Assembly: GCA_000320545.1 (NCBI GenBank)
Contig: ADNK01003259.1
Coordinates: forward strand, 10,001-57,483
DNA length: 47,483 nt
From: Bigelowiella natans CCMP2755
Taxonomy: Eukaryota; Cercozoa; Chlorarachniophyceae
Direction: 5' to 3'
The position numbers and the translations under genes were made by a program. Of the stretch, positions 10,789 to 21,582 are shown in pieces; the first letter of the stretch is position 1, and the number at the start of each line of letters is the position of its first letter. Below the pieces are notes generated by a model. It ran no database searches. It saw nothing but the letters and a program-made list of their open reading frames with translations, and had not been told where the DNA came from.

Positions 10789-11354
10789 CGCTCACTCTCC
10801 TTCCTACGCAATTATCATGCCTTTACGTGCATACCACACACAAAGTACGCTATTGCATTGCTGGCATATGTTTACACTTAGATTAGATACCGATATCTCT
10901 AAAAAATATTTTCATAACAAATAAGTCAACACACACTGTACCCGGTCTCTCGCACAGGGAAGGCAAGAAGGGGGGGAGTAGATGGAGGTCGATGACGAAA
11001 GTCAATCGATTAAGATGCAAAGTGTCCTCACTATTATTCAATTTAAACATTAAATACATGTAACTTTATTCTTGAGACAAAACGTATGCGAGATTAGTGA
11101 AAAAATAGAAGACACTTGCTACTACGACAAGCCTCCTCTTGAGACTCAGATGGCGCGCGCTTGGCTCCAATTTTTTCTGTTCCACCGAATTTCAATCTTT
11201 ATCTTTCCAGCGACAAGAACTCCCGCCGCCTTTATCAGCGAATTCCTCGTACCGACGGCCGAAACATACCGAGATAGAGTTCGCTCCCAAACGCTCGGGG
11301 TTTGGTGAGTCTGTGAGCAGGTTCGGAGCTTGTTTCAGCGGAAATCCGGCTAAA
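10789..11354. promoter_or_regulatory. Divergent intergenic region (AP-3 delta / orphan gene)
   Basis: 566 bp between two start codons facing outward, so both promoters should lie here. The right part has an exonuclease-like absence of repeats apart from AT-rich tracts. I see no certain TATA box or initiator. Confidence 0.5.
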
Positions 11355-11934
11355 ATGCCCGACGAAAAATTAAAAGTAGGATAATTCTTACGGAATTGAT
11401 CGGCTGCAAGTTTGCAGTCGCACATATTTCAGAAAGGAATTCGCACACATAGGAATCGCAACCAAATGCCTCTGGGGAGGGGCAAGGCGAACCGAAAGAC
11501 TTCTCTCCTGAAGGTTAGCATTTATGCGCTTGTGATGTACTTAAAACGCCACACGCTGAAATCTGCCTTTGCAGTCCCACTTACGGAGGTTTCGGGAGAG
11601 GAAAGAGCCTGCGTCCGTAGGGCAGGATGCAGCCCCAAATAAAATGAACAAGAAGAAGAGGCGCTCACGAAGTCGGGTGAAAATCCAATCTTCCCGGGTA
11701 AACAAGATTCGAAAGGTATGTGCGATTTTGTGAAAATATCTAGGTTAGCTTTAAGTTTTGCAATATCCCATACAGAAGGAAAACACGAACCACTTGAAGC
11801 ACAATCTAAAGATTCTGAAGAACGCAACAGAAGTTGATGAGAAATCACGATCCGTAATCAAGAAGGTTATAGAAGAGATTGCAAAAGAGTCGAATGGTAG
11901 AAGAAAGGAAAAACAGGAAGAACAGGAAGAATGA
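11355..11934 (+). CDS. Small basic coiled-coil protein, unknown function
   Basis: I do not recognise this gene. Four exons, 11355-11375, 11433-11513, 11575-11715 and 11776-11934, give 402 nt and 133 residues. All introns are 57-61 nt with clean GT and AG ends and all junctions are phase 0. The protein begins MPDEKLKKGIRTHRNRNQ and is rich in Lys and Arg, with a KMNKKKRRSRSR stretch that could be a nuclear or nucleolar signal. The last third is a likely helix (KVIEEIAKESNGRRK) ending in EQEEQEE-type acidic residues. Its size and charge fit small ribosome-biogenesis factors, but that is only a guess. An alternative start at 11466 would give 115 residues. An AATAAA lies near 12083. Confidence 0.7.
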
Positions 11935-12530
11935 TGGGACTAATATCTCGATCATTCCGATATTATCTAGATTCAACATGCGCATGAACGCAGCCTCCCA
12001 ACTAGACCACCACGTTAGTTAATGACGTAACTTTTGGAATCTATCGCTTTAGTCAACTTGGTAATTTTAGTGCTAGATAATGAATAAATGAAATTCTAAA
12101 TGTTCAGCTGGATGAACATGATACCGAAGATATGACACAACGTCTTGAGGTTCTTTTTTAGGTCGCTTGCAGTGCTCTGCAACGACTAATATAGTCTCTA
12201 TAATGCACGAATGGATGTGATGAATAGATCAACACACACCTCCTTATTGTGAGCGATACCGCACATGTGTATATGGAATCATGTTGCCTTGTGCGTAGCT
12301 GGTTTAGATGTGTATATGCTACCCGTGCTCGCTCTCGTACACGTATCGTATCATATGCATGTGAAAGTGTGGATGTACCGCTTATAGCTTATATTCGTAA
12401 CTGTCTTGTCTTTATGTATTAGCTAGCTGCTGCCATATTAGATGCATTAGAGGGAAATAAAATGGATTGTATACTCTATATATATCGCCTCATAGCCGCT
12501 TCCAGCAACACACTATGCGCTACACATAGC

Positions 12531-12600
12531 ATTGCACAGCTACATTAGGATGACCATTGAACAAATTATGATTTGACTAATTGATTACATCCGTCTTACA
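12531..12600 (-). repeat. GAGACGGATGTAAT element, copy 5 (inverted)
   Basis: On the minus strand it reads TAAGACGGATGTAATCAATT, then TTCAATGGTCATCCTAATGT and AGCTGTGCAATGC, matching the copy at 5901 in order and spacing. Confidence 0.7.
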
Positions 12601-12608
12601 CATTATAA

Positions 12609-12654
12609 AGAGGACAATTGAACACATTTAACTTAATCGTTACATCCGTCTCAT
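12609..12654 (-). repeat. GAGACGGATGTAAT element, copy 6 (inverted, short)
   Basis: Minus strand reads ATGAGACGGATGTAACGATT and then TTCAATTGTCCTC. It adjoins copy 5 in the same orientation, so this may be a tandem pair. Confidence 0.6.
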
Positions 12655-13253
12655 ATTTTAAAGAGGGAATTTTAGCCTCTATATAGTATGTCGCTACTTT
12701 AGATAAATGTACACAGTAGTGTCTTATCGTACATACCTAGATATGTCGCATCGTATATCTATAATATGTAGCAGGCGCGTCTAGAATAGAACATTCACGT
12801 ATGCTTACTTGTGTGTTTGCGTTGCAATGTTTCATCACATATCTGCTACAGCAGCAGCTCACGCGCTGAGACCGTAAATTTCATAGCATTATAGGCTACA
12901 TTACCTCGATTTCCTATAATTCGTCATAATTACTCGGCATTGTTAATAAATTTGAATGATTACATATATCATAGCGAAGACGTCTTGCATCATGATCACT
13001 ATACTAGGGAGAGTGTGCTTCTGCAACCAATTCCCCCCCCTCTCCCGCACATGATATGAAATGATATATTTAGAGGAGAAAGCGTGTCGAAGCAAGTTGA
13101 ACATTGTATCCGTCCGGCGATGGCCCATCTGCCTAGCTACCATTACTACTTACAATTACACAGCAACAATGGCAGGAGGTGTAAAAAATTAATAAGTCTA
13201 CATCAACATAATAATGATGATGCTAATAACGATAATGATGATGATGATGACGG

Positions 13254-13892
13254 CTACGACGATAAATGTACCTTTGCTGCCATAGATTTGAGCGACGGCT
13301 TTCCCATTGCATATTCTTGAGTGTACATTCTGTGTCGTACATCATCATCATCATCGTTATTGTTCATTCGTTACAGGTGGAAGAGGAGCGCAGTATTTAC
13401 TGTCAATCTTAGAGGTCGAGTAGGTCAGTGCAATGAGGAGAAAGGAGTGTAGTTGTAGTAAGCGGTACGGGGCCGTTACTGATTACTTTGCTAAGGAGTT
13501 AAAGCCTTTCATATCTCCTCCACGGATAAGGTTTCCAGCGTCACAATTCAGAGGACTCGATGCTTCAGGATTATCTGCGTTCAAGATCAAAATCATGCGA
13601 GGAACGGGTATTTGTGTTCTTTCTGCACAGGAAAAATAGCATCAGAGATTCCAAAGCGTCGATGTCTCCCCCTCTCTAATGAGCTTAGCTTTTACCTAGC
13701 AGATTCACGATGGCCCTGCATGTTGTTTCCAAAGTCCACACGGGCGTCCATGCGTCCTTCAATATATCCAAGCAGATCTCGCCGGTCTTTACCGCGTCAG
13801 TGGAATGATAGCAGTAGGATTGGAAGGAAGAGAAGAGATTAAAAATTAACGCATCAGTTACAGAGCAGAGTAGCAGAATCATTGGGCGGAGG

Positions 13893-13927
<35 letters not shown>

Positions 13928-14624
13928 GTGAGATACAACTTAAAGATATCGGTAGTGGGCATCCAAAAAGGTGACTGTTTGACTAGATGCCACATCTATA
14001 ATGGCGCAACTGTTCACAGCTCAAAACGATCTTATTTCCAAAAACGGCTTGGCAAAAGCAGTCATAACGCGTCATCAAGTCGAAACTCTAATAATGTTGC
14101 TCGGCTCACAGTCTCGTCCCCAACATATCAGCATCACATCTTTGCCCCTGCAGCTGCTACCTTGAAGAGGACGTTCGGATGGCAGACCTTCGTCTTGAAG
14201 TGCACTTTCGGAGGTTTTAAGGGATATTTAGGAGGGACCTGGGGTAGGAACAGAATAACAATTGGGTGGGCGCGAACAAAAGGAACGCGAGCCTTAACGT
14301 AAGCCTTTATGAATTTGGACCCGAGTGCACAAAGGAAAAGGACGAAAGCAGATATACAACTAGTAAATAGATTATCAAAAGCATGGCAACAGGCGCCAGT
14401 ACATCCTCATCTCCCGTGTCTATCTTCCCAATCGATCGAGGTTTTACACGAAAAGAGGCGAAACCTGAAGACGGAGTTGGAAAGTCCCTCCCTCGTACGG
14501 TGAATCGGGAGGACCCTTAATGTATGCTGTCCACTCGAACAGGTTCTTGGGAGACTGCGTGATGAATGAGCCAGCATCCGGACGCCGTAAGTGAGAACAT
14601 ACAAACCAAAGAAAGGGGTTGACA

Positions 14625-14660
<36 letters not shown>

Positions 14661-14930
14661 CGATATGGAATAAGGAAAGAAAAATGGGGGTGAGAATTTC
14701 ATAATATTTGTCAGCCAGTAGCTATAATAGCAGCAAAGTTGCAGCAAGGGTTAGATGTTGACACTCACATTGGGAAACAGAGTTATACTGTCACCATTTC
14801 CGGTCTTCTTTTTGCTCTTCTTGGAATCGCCATCCCCCCCCCCCCCCTGCTGCTGCTGCTGCTTCAGCGCTTCTCGATATTCGATGTTCAGCCGACTTCG
14901 CGCCTGTGATGTCCCTGGTGGCGCATACAT
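13254..14930 (-). CDS. PEX4: Peroxin-4, E2 ubiquitin-conjugating enzyme
   Basis: E2 enzyme that in other organisms attaches ubiquitin to the peroxisomal import receptor PEX5 so that it can be recycled. Six exons on the minus strand, 14930-14769, 14554-14465, 14238-14161, 13786-13696, 13574-13487 and 13329-13254; 585 nt, 194 residues. The UBC fold is complete: WTAYIKGPPDSPYEGG, YPLKPPKVHF, HPN at 104-106, and the catalytic cysteine at 115 in TGEICLDILKDAW. The downstream block SSPLNCDAGNLIRGGD with GFNSLAKMY is typical of PEX4 (Arabidopsis UBC21) rather than general E2s. An insert of Q and G residues near 24-32 comes from a CAG and a poly-G run. The acceptor before exon 4 ends in AAAG and is less typical, but the phase is right. 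It is divergent from the acyltransferase gene. Confidence 0.93.
13896..13926. repeat. (CA)n microsatellite
   Basis: About 15 repeats, inside the third PEX4 intron (13787-14160). Confidence 0.9.
14630..14657. repeat. (GA)n microsatellite
   Basis: About 13 GA repeats inside the first PEX4 intron (14555-14768). Confidence 0.9.
14834..14847. repeat. Poly-C run (14 C) within PEX4 exon 1
   Basis: Read on the minus strand as the end of a CAG run followed by four GGG codons. The reading frame is intact with exactly this length. Confidence 0.85.
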
Positions 14931-15493
14931 CTGTCGTCGTACGAATCGTCGTCCCCAGAAACCTTGATATCGATGGGATCGGTGGGCAACATTACGAAGG
15001 AATGGTGACGATAGTGACGTAATTCAAAACAAAAGTGACGAGATGCTCTTCGATGGGGGCTTCTGCAATAAAGACGCATAGGACTGCCGACCACAAATGG
15101 GCTGCCACCCTCCACGAAGTTCAGAACAGAACAAATGAGAAGAACGACCTGCTGGCCCCCTTGCTGCCTCGTCCTCCTCCTGAGTAATGGTGCCTGGACC
15201 AACGTCACACCTTGTTTTTGTTTGTCTGGTTTATAGATGTTTTCGGTATATTATTTTGCCCATAATCGTTCCGTGGAATGTATCCTCACAAACAGCGTTC
15301 ATTTTCCACCCAAAGACAACACCAGATTACCATCAGATGTTCCCCGCTTCGAAAATTCACAGAAGCGACAACAGTCCCAGCAACAACAACAAACCTCCGG
15401 GCCCCGACTGACCAACGCGCACGTCCGCATCTGTGATCAACACCGAGGGGGGGGGGGGCAACCACGCATACGTCCCTCATTCTAAGCAGATCA
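14931..15493. promoter_or_regulatory. Divergent intergenic region (PEX4 / acyltransferase)
   Basis: 563 bp between two outward-facing start codons. It contains a short G run near 15448. A minus-strand open frame overlaps the region (14888-15208) but is out of frame with PEX4 and shows no homology. No clear core promoter motif. Confidence 0.5.
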
Positions 15494-18356
15494 ATGTCCT
15501 CCTCAAATAGCACCTTCTTCCCGGCTGCCCCTTGGGTTCTCGTCGTCGCCTGCAACTGGTTTATCGTAGCAGTGGTTACGGTGGCCGGGAGCCTGGTAGC
15601 TGCGTGTCAGTCTATGGTGTATCTTCTTCCGGGTCTGAGCCTGGGCACACGTCTAGAGATCACGCAGGCTCTTGCGAATGCATGGTAGTCAATGTAAATG
15701 TAAGAGAGAGGCATAGAAGATAAGGACAGTGGAGAGAGGAATAGAACAGTTGAGAAGATGCAGCCAAGCCGTATCGGCCAAACCGTATTCTTATCTGCCC
15801 ATTACTTCATCGCCGCCTCATTTTCCTCGATAACTCTAGGTGGATTCTGTTTCCTTTCACAATCGAAGTCTATGGGGGGGTTTCCGTGTTTTGGTACGGC
15901 GACAGAATCAAGGGAGGCACCGGGTGATGAAAGACAAACAGCCGTCTTTAATATATAAATATAATTTATGTTTGTTACGAATGCGAGTAATGGTGGTGAT
16001 TGTTCATGATGGCGAGATATTACTGTGTCTATCATCCGCACGTGGAATTTGAATTCTTTCGTTCGAGTCATAGCACTGAGTGCACCCAAGGACCATGGAT
16101 GTTTTGGGATAGAATGGGGAGCCTGAGCGTTCCGTATGATACATCTCAGGATGATAATTGGCAATCATCGATCGAATCTGGACTTCTCTGTCGGCGCTCT
16201 TATTGCATCTCGCGCGCCGGTGATTATGAATGATATATATGGGGATAATAATGAGACGATGACGAAGATGATACTAGTGCTGGGATCGATCGTAGTTTCT
16301 GACATATAGCTCTTGTTTGCAGTCCCTGGGAGGTTGCGGGAGGCTTGTCCCTCTCATGAAAAATGTTCTCAAATACGCCCCGGCAGTCGGGTAGTAGCAT
16401 TTGTAGATGTTATTTTTTCCAAAAGTGCACGCAGCGGAGCAGCGATGATGTGTCATGTGTTGTGTTTTGCCCTGTCCCAGCTGGGTGTGCTACCTCTCCG
16501 GAGCTGTGTTTCTGCGGCGGCGGTGGCAAGAGGACAAGTCCAAGCTCACGGTAGAGAAGATTGTTATGTTATGGGGGTTATAAGTGCATCATCCAGGCGG
16601 GTGGCCTCCGACAAATCATATTAATTCACATCTGCAGGCGACAGTAGACGATATGGTGACGCATTACCCAAGGCCGTTCTGGCTGGGACTCTATCCCGAA
16701 GGAACTCGTTTCGACGAGAAAAAAAGAGTAATTCCACCACCGAGAAGTAGAAACGAGCAGTGTCGCGGTTACGGTGACGACAGCGCTCTGGCCATCGCCA
16801 TCGCCTCATCAGTGTGCCTTTATTTGGTTTTTGCTTTGTCTTTTCCTGCCCCTTCTCTTTCCCTTCTAATCGTAGGATGAGGCGCAGGAATTTGCGAGAA
16901 AGAGAAATGCAGAGAGCCGGAGCAAATCCTCCAGAAGCAACAACTCTAGTAGCAGCAGCAGCAGTAGCGACGATGCCCCAGCGCTCATGCTCCCAATATT
17001 GGAGAATACGCTCTTGCCCAGGAAGAAGGCCTTCGTTTTCTTCGCGTAAGGATTCATAAATAGCCGCACCATAGTGTGTTTGTCAGCTTCTCCTTGTGAT
17101 GATCTAACATGGCCGTTCGAACGCGTTGAAACTGATGATGACCTGATCTCGACAGACAACACAGGAGGCTGAGAAATTGCATGGAGCACTTGCATGACTT
17201 CACAATCGGGTGCGATGGCGGCGACCTTCTCCTCAGACCGGTAATAAAACACGCAGGAGACAACTCTATTGCTACGACGACGACGAGTACCACTTCTCTT
17301 CTACCTCATCTGATTACCCCTGCTACTGTTACATCTCATTACTTCTACTACTACTACAACTTACCTTTCGATTACGAATGCAATTGCGACCCGTGCATGG
17401 CAAGGGGCCATAGGAGAGGGATATATGGTGGTTTGGCTGTGGTTGTGGTTGTGGTTGTGGTTGTGGTGCTGCTGGAAATATCATAATTCTCTAATTTTCT
17501 CTCGGTCGGTTGCAGTTTTTGCGAGGCACGATAAGGACGAAATCTTTGCACATCCACACAAGGCAGATAGCCTTCGACTCGCTGCCGAAGGTGATTGTCT
17601 GCACCTTCTACCTTGTAGAAGCAGAAGATCTCAGCGGTGGTTGTGCGTTTCTCTCTTTCAGGAAAGCAGGGAGTTGGAGAAATGGTTGTACGACTGCTTC
17701 ATCGAGAAAGATCGACGACTCACGTACCTCAACAAACACGGGCGCTACCCCGTGGAAGACAAAGTAGAAGAGAGAAGCGAAATCAGTCATCTATGCTGCA
17801 CACGCCTCACCTTCCCTCTCCCAACGAATCTAAGATTCGACATGGAGCTAATTCATCCCTCGTGTTCTCCTCGTCTCTCTCTTTTCTCGCTCGGATTTAT
17901 AGGCATCTTCTTGATTCTATCAGTTTCTCACCGCCACCACCACTAATCCCTCTTTCTCCCCCCCTCTCCCCCCTGGTGTGATTGTTTGGATACGCACGCA
18001 ACAGTACCAGAACAGTACGGGGCAAAAGCGACATAGATGTCTGTGCCTTTGCGCGGCATTTTCGATATGGAGCATGATCTGGCTTTTCATGTGCTCCACG
18101 TTCGCACACTGGTGAGGAGGCCCCAACAGTCTACGTCGTAGTGTTTTTTTTACGAGATCGTACTTGCCACCTATCACTCTGTCAATCCGCTGCTCTGTCG
18201 TATACTAACCCCTCCTCGAAACTCTTCACTGCCAGGTCAGTAACTTCGGTGAATTTGTTTCTCTTCGTGGTTGTGCTCGCCCATTCGCTACGGAACGCCC
18301 TGAAACCAACTCCAAGTGTGCCGCGCGAGCGTCGGGAGGGAAAGAAAACGCACTGA
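15494..18356 (+). CDS. 1-acyl-sn-glycerol-3-phosphate acyltransferase (LPAT/AGPAT family)
   Basis: Converts lysophosphatidic acid to phosphatidic acid, probably in the ER membrane. Twelve exons: 15494-15684, 15840-15923, 16150-16219, 16323-16390, 16481-16550, 16638-16727, 16876-17045, 17165-17240, 17516-17590, 17662-17763, 18005-18111, 18236-18356; 1224 nt, 407 residues. A hydrophobic N-terminal segment lies near residues 13-45. The HX4D motif is NHRSNLD (His98, Asp103). The substrate-binding motif EGTR is at 182-185, after PFWLGLYP. Further family marks are PILENTLLPRKKAF, HDFTIG, HIHTRQIAFDSLP and EKDRRLTYLNKHGRYP. Two hydrophobic segments close the protein, as in AGPAT3/4 and plant LPAT2. 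A serine-rich insert near residues 210-222 is unusual. Start codon: first ATG after an in-frame stop at 15482. Confidence 0.92.
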
Positions 18357-19449
18357 GATGCACAGAGCGAGCTTTACTCGATTTGGCTTGCGAAGCGCCT
18401 ACGATTGTAGGTTAAGAGCCAATGCCGCCTGACCTCATGATTGCTAGGATATCAAAGACGTCCGAGAGCAGTTTCAGAATATTATGCGGGCCACGGCTAG
18501 TAATATGATGTACATAAACCTAGCTTGACGCGTAAGCATATTTATGCTATTTTATAAGTCGGATGTAATGATGTGATTAAATCTTTAATTGTCATCCAAA
18601 TGTAGCTGTACAATGCCGCGGCTGCAGCGCCTTATGTTATATTGTGCAATGTGCATAGCTAGATAGCTTGGCAGACACTGTGCGAGTTTAGGACGAAGTC
18701 GCCATGTACTTTCATCTAGACACAGCATGCCGTTGCGTACAGTGTGTAATAGCGGCTCTAAGGCATAGTATAAATAGTGACTAAAATAATCAAGACTAGC
18801 GGGTCCAGTCAAATTGCACCAGCTGCCATCAAAATTTAGAAATGTGCCATCAGCTTCCAAAGCGCTGGCGAATGCACCCTGCTAGCCTGCGGTATTGGAA
18901 TCGTAAACGTGATGAACCTAGCAGCTTCATGTACGTCTAGATGTACACGACCGCCTATCGCTGCATGCTAGTATGGCCGGCCATCCTAACATCGTACTCG
19001 CTAGAGCTAGCTAGCTCGTAATCGTCACATGTGCTCCTAGCTGCTAGTCCTCATCATGCGATACATCATTGGTGGTATAGAACAATGCGAAGCCACGTCG
19101 ATGACCTCTACCAGCCAAGTACAGCATTCTCGCATGCATTAATAACGTAGGAGGGTTTGATATATAAAAATGGCGGCGGCTTCTTAGCTACGTCCTAGAC
19201 ATCTACTGGAGGCCTACTAGCTAAGGATGACGATTGCGGGCACGCGCTGCCGCGGTACCAATGCATTGGGTGGAACAATCGTATTTGTCTTGTGGCATAC
19301 ACGCCTCAACTATTAGCTCGCGCTGACTTGATAAAGTTATTATTTATACAACCATGCACATACACAACATGTGCACACGTACTTTATGTTGCGGCATTCA
19401 TTACAACACGCTCCCCGCAAGTTCCATCCTGCTTTCCGCCCCCCCCCCC
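18357..19449. other. Convergent 3' spacer, CTAG-containing
   Basis: Between the 3' ends of the acyltransferase (+) and the DUF1765 gene (-). It holds one well-conserved copy of the GAGACGGATGTAAT element (18554-18642), several CTAG/AGCTAGCT stretches near 18995-19020, and a C run at 19441-19450. No gene seen. Confidence 0.7.
18554..18642 (+). repeat. GAGACGGATGTAAT element, copy 7
   Basis: ATAAGTCGGATGTAATGATG, then AATTGTCATCCAAATGTAGC and TGTACAATGCCGCGGCTGCA, ending GCGCCTTATGTT. It aligns over nearly its whole length with the copy at 5901. Confidence 0.7.
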
Positions 19450-21582
19450 CTACAGGCTTGGCAGGATGTCGAAGTGGTATTCAGGAGTGATGACCTCGTA
19501 AGGCTGCAGGTCAGCGACACTCTCTTGGAGGCGTGAGAACGACCGAGAGACATTCCGAAACTCAAACAACGCTGCGGGGAGATTCATCTCCAAGCTGGAA
19601 GCTATCGATGGCGACGTGCGTGTGCCACCGCCAGCAGCTGCAGCACCACCACCAGCAACATCGCTCTTCTTCTCTACGGGTGATTTTTGGTTTATTTGCT
19701 GGAGCTCCGTGAGGCGCTTTAGGAGGGTCTCATGCAGCTTGATGTCTACTTGGAGCTGGGAGTTGTTCAAAGGCGCGAAAACGCAGGCGCAGTGTTTGAG
19801 GCTCGGGTCCTGCACCATCCGGTTCTGGACGTGCACAGTCTCCCCCCCCCCGCCGTTTTTGGTCGCCGTCGCCTGCTTCGAGTCGCCGCCTCCGCCTTCC
19901 GAGCTGCTCTTCTTTTGCGTGAGAGGATCCTCCCCCTCCCCCACTGCCGTCGTAGGGTCGGAGGAGGACGTATCCAACTCCATCACCTGCTGCACCTTGT
20001 GCAGGAGCTGGTGCTCGAAGCTGGCAGACGGCCCCATCGCTTTGTCCTGCTTGTCCGTCCCAGCCTGCTTGATCCCGAGGCGGTTGAGCCTGAAGATGAG
20101 AATTCGATGGAACATGAGCCGCACTTCCGGGTGCCAGTGCAAGAACAAGGCTGAGAAGTGCTTATCGAGCAGGAGGCCGCAGAACCGCGTTCGCAGCGCG
20201 CCGTAGGCGCGGCCGAGGTGCATGTAGATGAACGTTAGGGTCTTGAGCAGCACCTGGAAGTGGTTGGACTGGAGGAGGACGTCCAGAGCGCCAAAGAGCG
20301 TGTCGAAGCACATGTTCCCGGGAAGGGGGTCGGCCATGTCCGGGGCGACGATCAAAAACCATTCATCCAGCAGGTTCAAGCTCTTGTCCACCGACGCGCA
20401 GTCGAAGGCGTCCGTTGTGAGCAGGAGAGCCTGTGCGAAGAACCTCAGCAGGCTGCGGTTTTGAAGCAGATCCGAAATGCACTGCACCATGGTCTCCGTG
20501 TAGGCGGCGGCTCTCCTTCGCGAGACCCTCTCGAGCACGGCAGCGACCAGCGTCCAGTACCCCGGCACCAGCCCGAAGTGGATCTGCCCGACGGCGATCT
20601 TGCACACGTGGCAGATGATGAAGGAGACGAAGGGGAAGAAGTTTTCGGGCCTGGACAGCTTGATCTTCACCTTTGTGATGGATGATTTCAGCCAGTCGTC
20701 GTTGACGCCCTGGAGCCACACCGTCCAGTCGAAGAGGGACGGGTTGTTCTCGAAGAACGAGAAGAATTTGCGGTCCTCTGCCTTCGCCTTTTCTTTGTAC
20801 TGTTTGAAGGCCTCTATGATCCTACCTGATGCGCTGAGCTCTCCCTTCCGATCGTCTTTTCCATCCTTGGGCTGTTTCTCCTCACCTTGGCCTCGCTCTT
20901 GCTCTCCGTCTTCTTCTTGTTCTTCATCAGCGGAGTCTAAAAGAAAGCCGCACAGGGTTGGTATCCTAAAGAAGCTGATAGCAAGGAGTTCCAGGCAGAA
21001 CATACGCTCCTCTTGAATGAGTTTCTCTGAGAGGAAGATGCGGACCGCCATTTCAATCGTCCGCTGGAGAAGGATGCGGTACTTGTTGAATACGTCCTTG
21101 TCCTCCTGGGAGATAGGCGTCGGCCCAGCCCCTTCGCCCCTGGATTTATTACGCAGCTGCGCAAGATCAAACTCATCCCGTAGCGTGAGGGCCTTCATTG
21201 TGTCAAGAAACAGCTGCTGGTGTCTGGCAGAGCTTTTTGTCTCGGTTCCGGCTCGATGATTGCTTATGCTTTCGCTGTTTAGTTTGTCCTCGTGCTTGAG
21301 CAAGAAACCCCAGAAGTCTAGTAGAGCCCTTTGGCCTTCGTAAGTAGTCTTTCTTGTGTAAACAAACGAAGATGACGATTGGATATCCTGGCACATCTTC
21401 CTCGAGGTGTTGAACAGTTCTACTCCTAACTCGAACGACTCCCCACTCTTCGCATCATCGTCATCGCCTGGTGGATCGTGCTCCTTCTCATTGCCCCCTT
21501 CTTTACATTTTCGGTCGATTGAGCATTTTCGTTCCCACGCCGAGAGTTTCTCAATATTCGCTTGAAAAGTCGTGAGGAGCAT
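19450..21582 (-). CDS. DUF1765 (UPF0592) family protein
   Basis: 710-residue protein in one uninterrupted frame. The central and C-terminal part fits the DUF1765 family known mainly from fungi: FFPFVSFIICHVCKIAVG, VPGYWTLVAAVLERVSRR, LNLLDEWFLIVAPD, HFQVLLKTLTFIYMHLGR and the family's HWHPEVRLMFHRILIFRLNR. The function is poorly known; helical-repeat structure is likely. Acidic, Gln-rich and Gly-rich linkers interrupt the conserved blocks (about 225-250 and 570-615). The ATG used is the first after an in-frame stop three codons upstream; a short upstream exon cannot be excluded because AG lies just before it. It is the third gene here with few or no introns. Confidence 0.75.
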   Translation of the reverse strand: MLLTTFQANIEKLSAWERKCSIDRKCKEGGNEKEHDPPGDDDDAKSGESFELGVELFNTSRKMCQDIQSSSSFVYTRKTTYEGQRALLDFWGFLLKHEDKLNSESISNHRAGTETKSSARHQQLFLDTMKALTLRDEFDLAQLRNKSRGEGAGPTPISQEDKDVFNKYRILLQRTIEMAVRIFLSEKLIQEERMFCLELLAISFFRIPTLCGFLLDSADEEQEEDGEQERGQGEEKQPKDGKDDRKGELSASGRIIEAFKQYKEKAKAEDRKFFSFFENNPSLFDWTVWLQGVNDDWLKSSITKVKIKLSRPENFFPFVSFIICHVCKIAVGQIHFGLVPGYWTLVAAVLERVSRRRAAAYTETMVQCISDLLQNRSLLRFFAQALLLTTDAFDCASVDKSLNLLDEWFLIVAPDMADPLPGNMCFDTLFGALDVLLQSNHFQVLLKTLTFIYMHLGRAYGALRTRFCGLLLDKHFSALFLHWHPEVRLMFHRILIFRLNRLGIKQAGTDKQDKAMGPSASFEHQLLHKVQQVMELDTSSSDPTTAVGEGEDPLTQKKSSSEGGGGDSKQATATKNGGGGETVHVQNRMVQDPSLKHCACVFAPLNNSQLQVDIKLHETLLKRLTELQQINQKSPVEKKSDVAGGGAAAAGGGTRTSPSIASSLEMNLPAALFEFRNVSRSFSRLQESVADLQPYEVITPEYHFDILPSL

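Larger units (their letters stand above)
11935..13253. other. Convergent 3' spacer
   Basis: Lies between the 3' ends of the orphan gene (+) and PEX4 (-). AT-rich, with few GCTAGC runs, but with two inverted copies of the GAGACGGATGTAAT element (12531-12600 and 12609-12654). No convincing open frame. Confidence 0.7.

Noticed and set aside
13433-13639. Plus-strand small protein
   Set aside because: It lies opposite PEX4 exon 5, whose minus-strand reading matches conserved PEX4 sequence.
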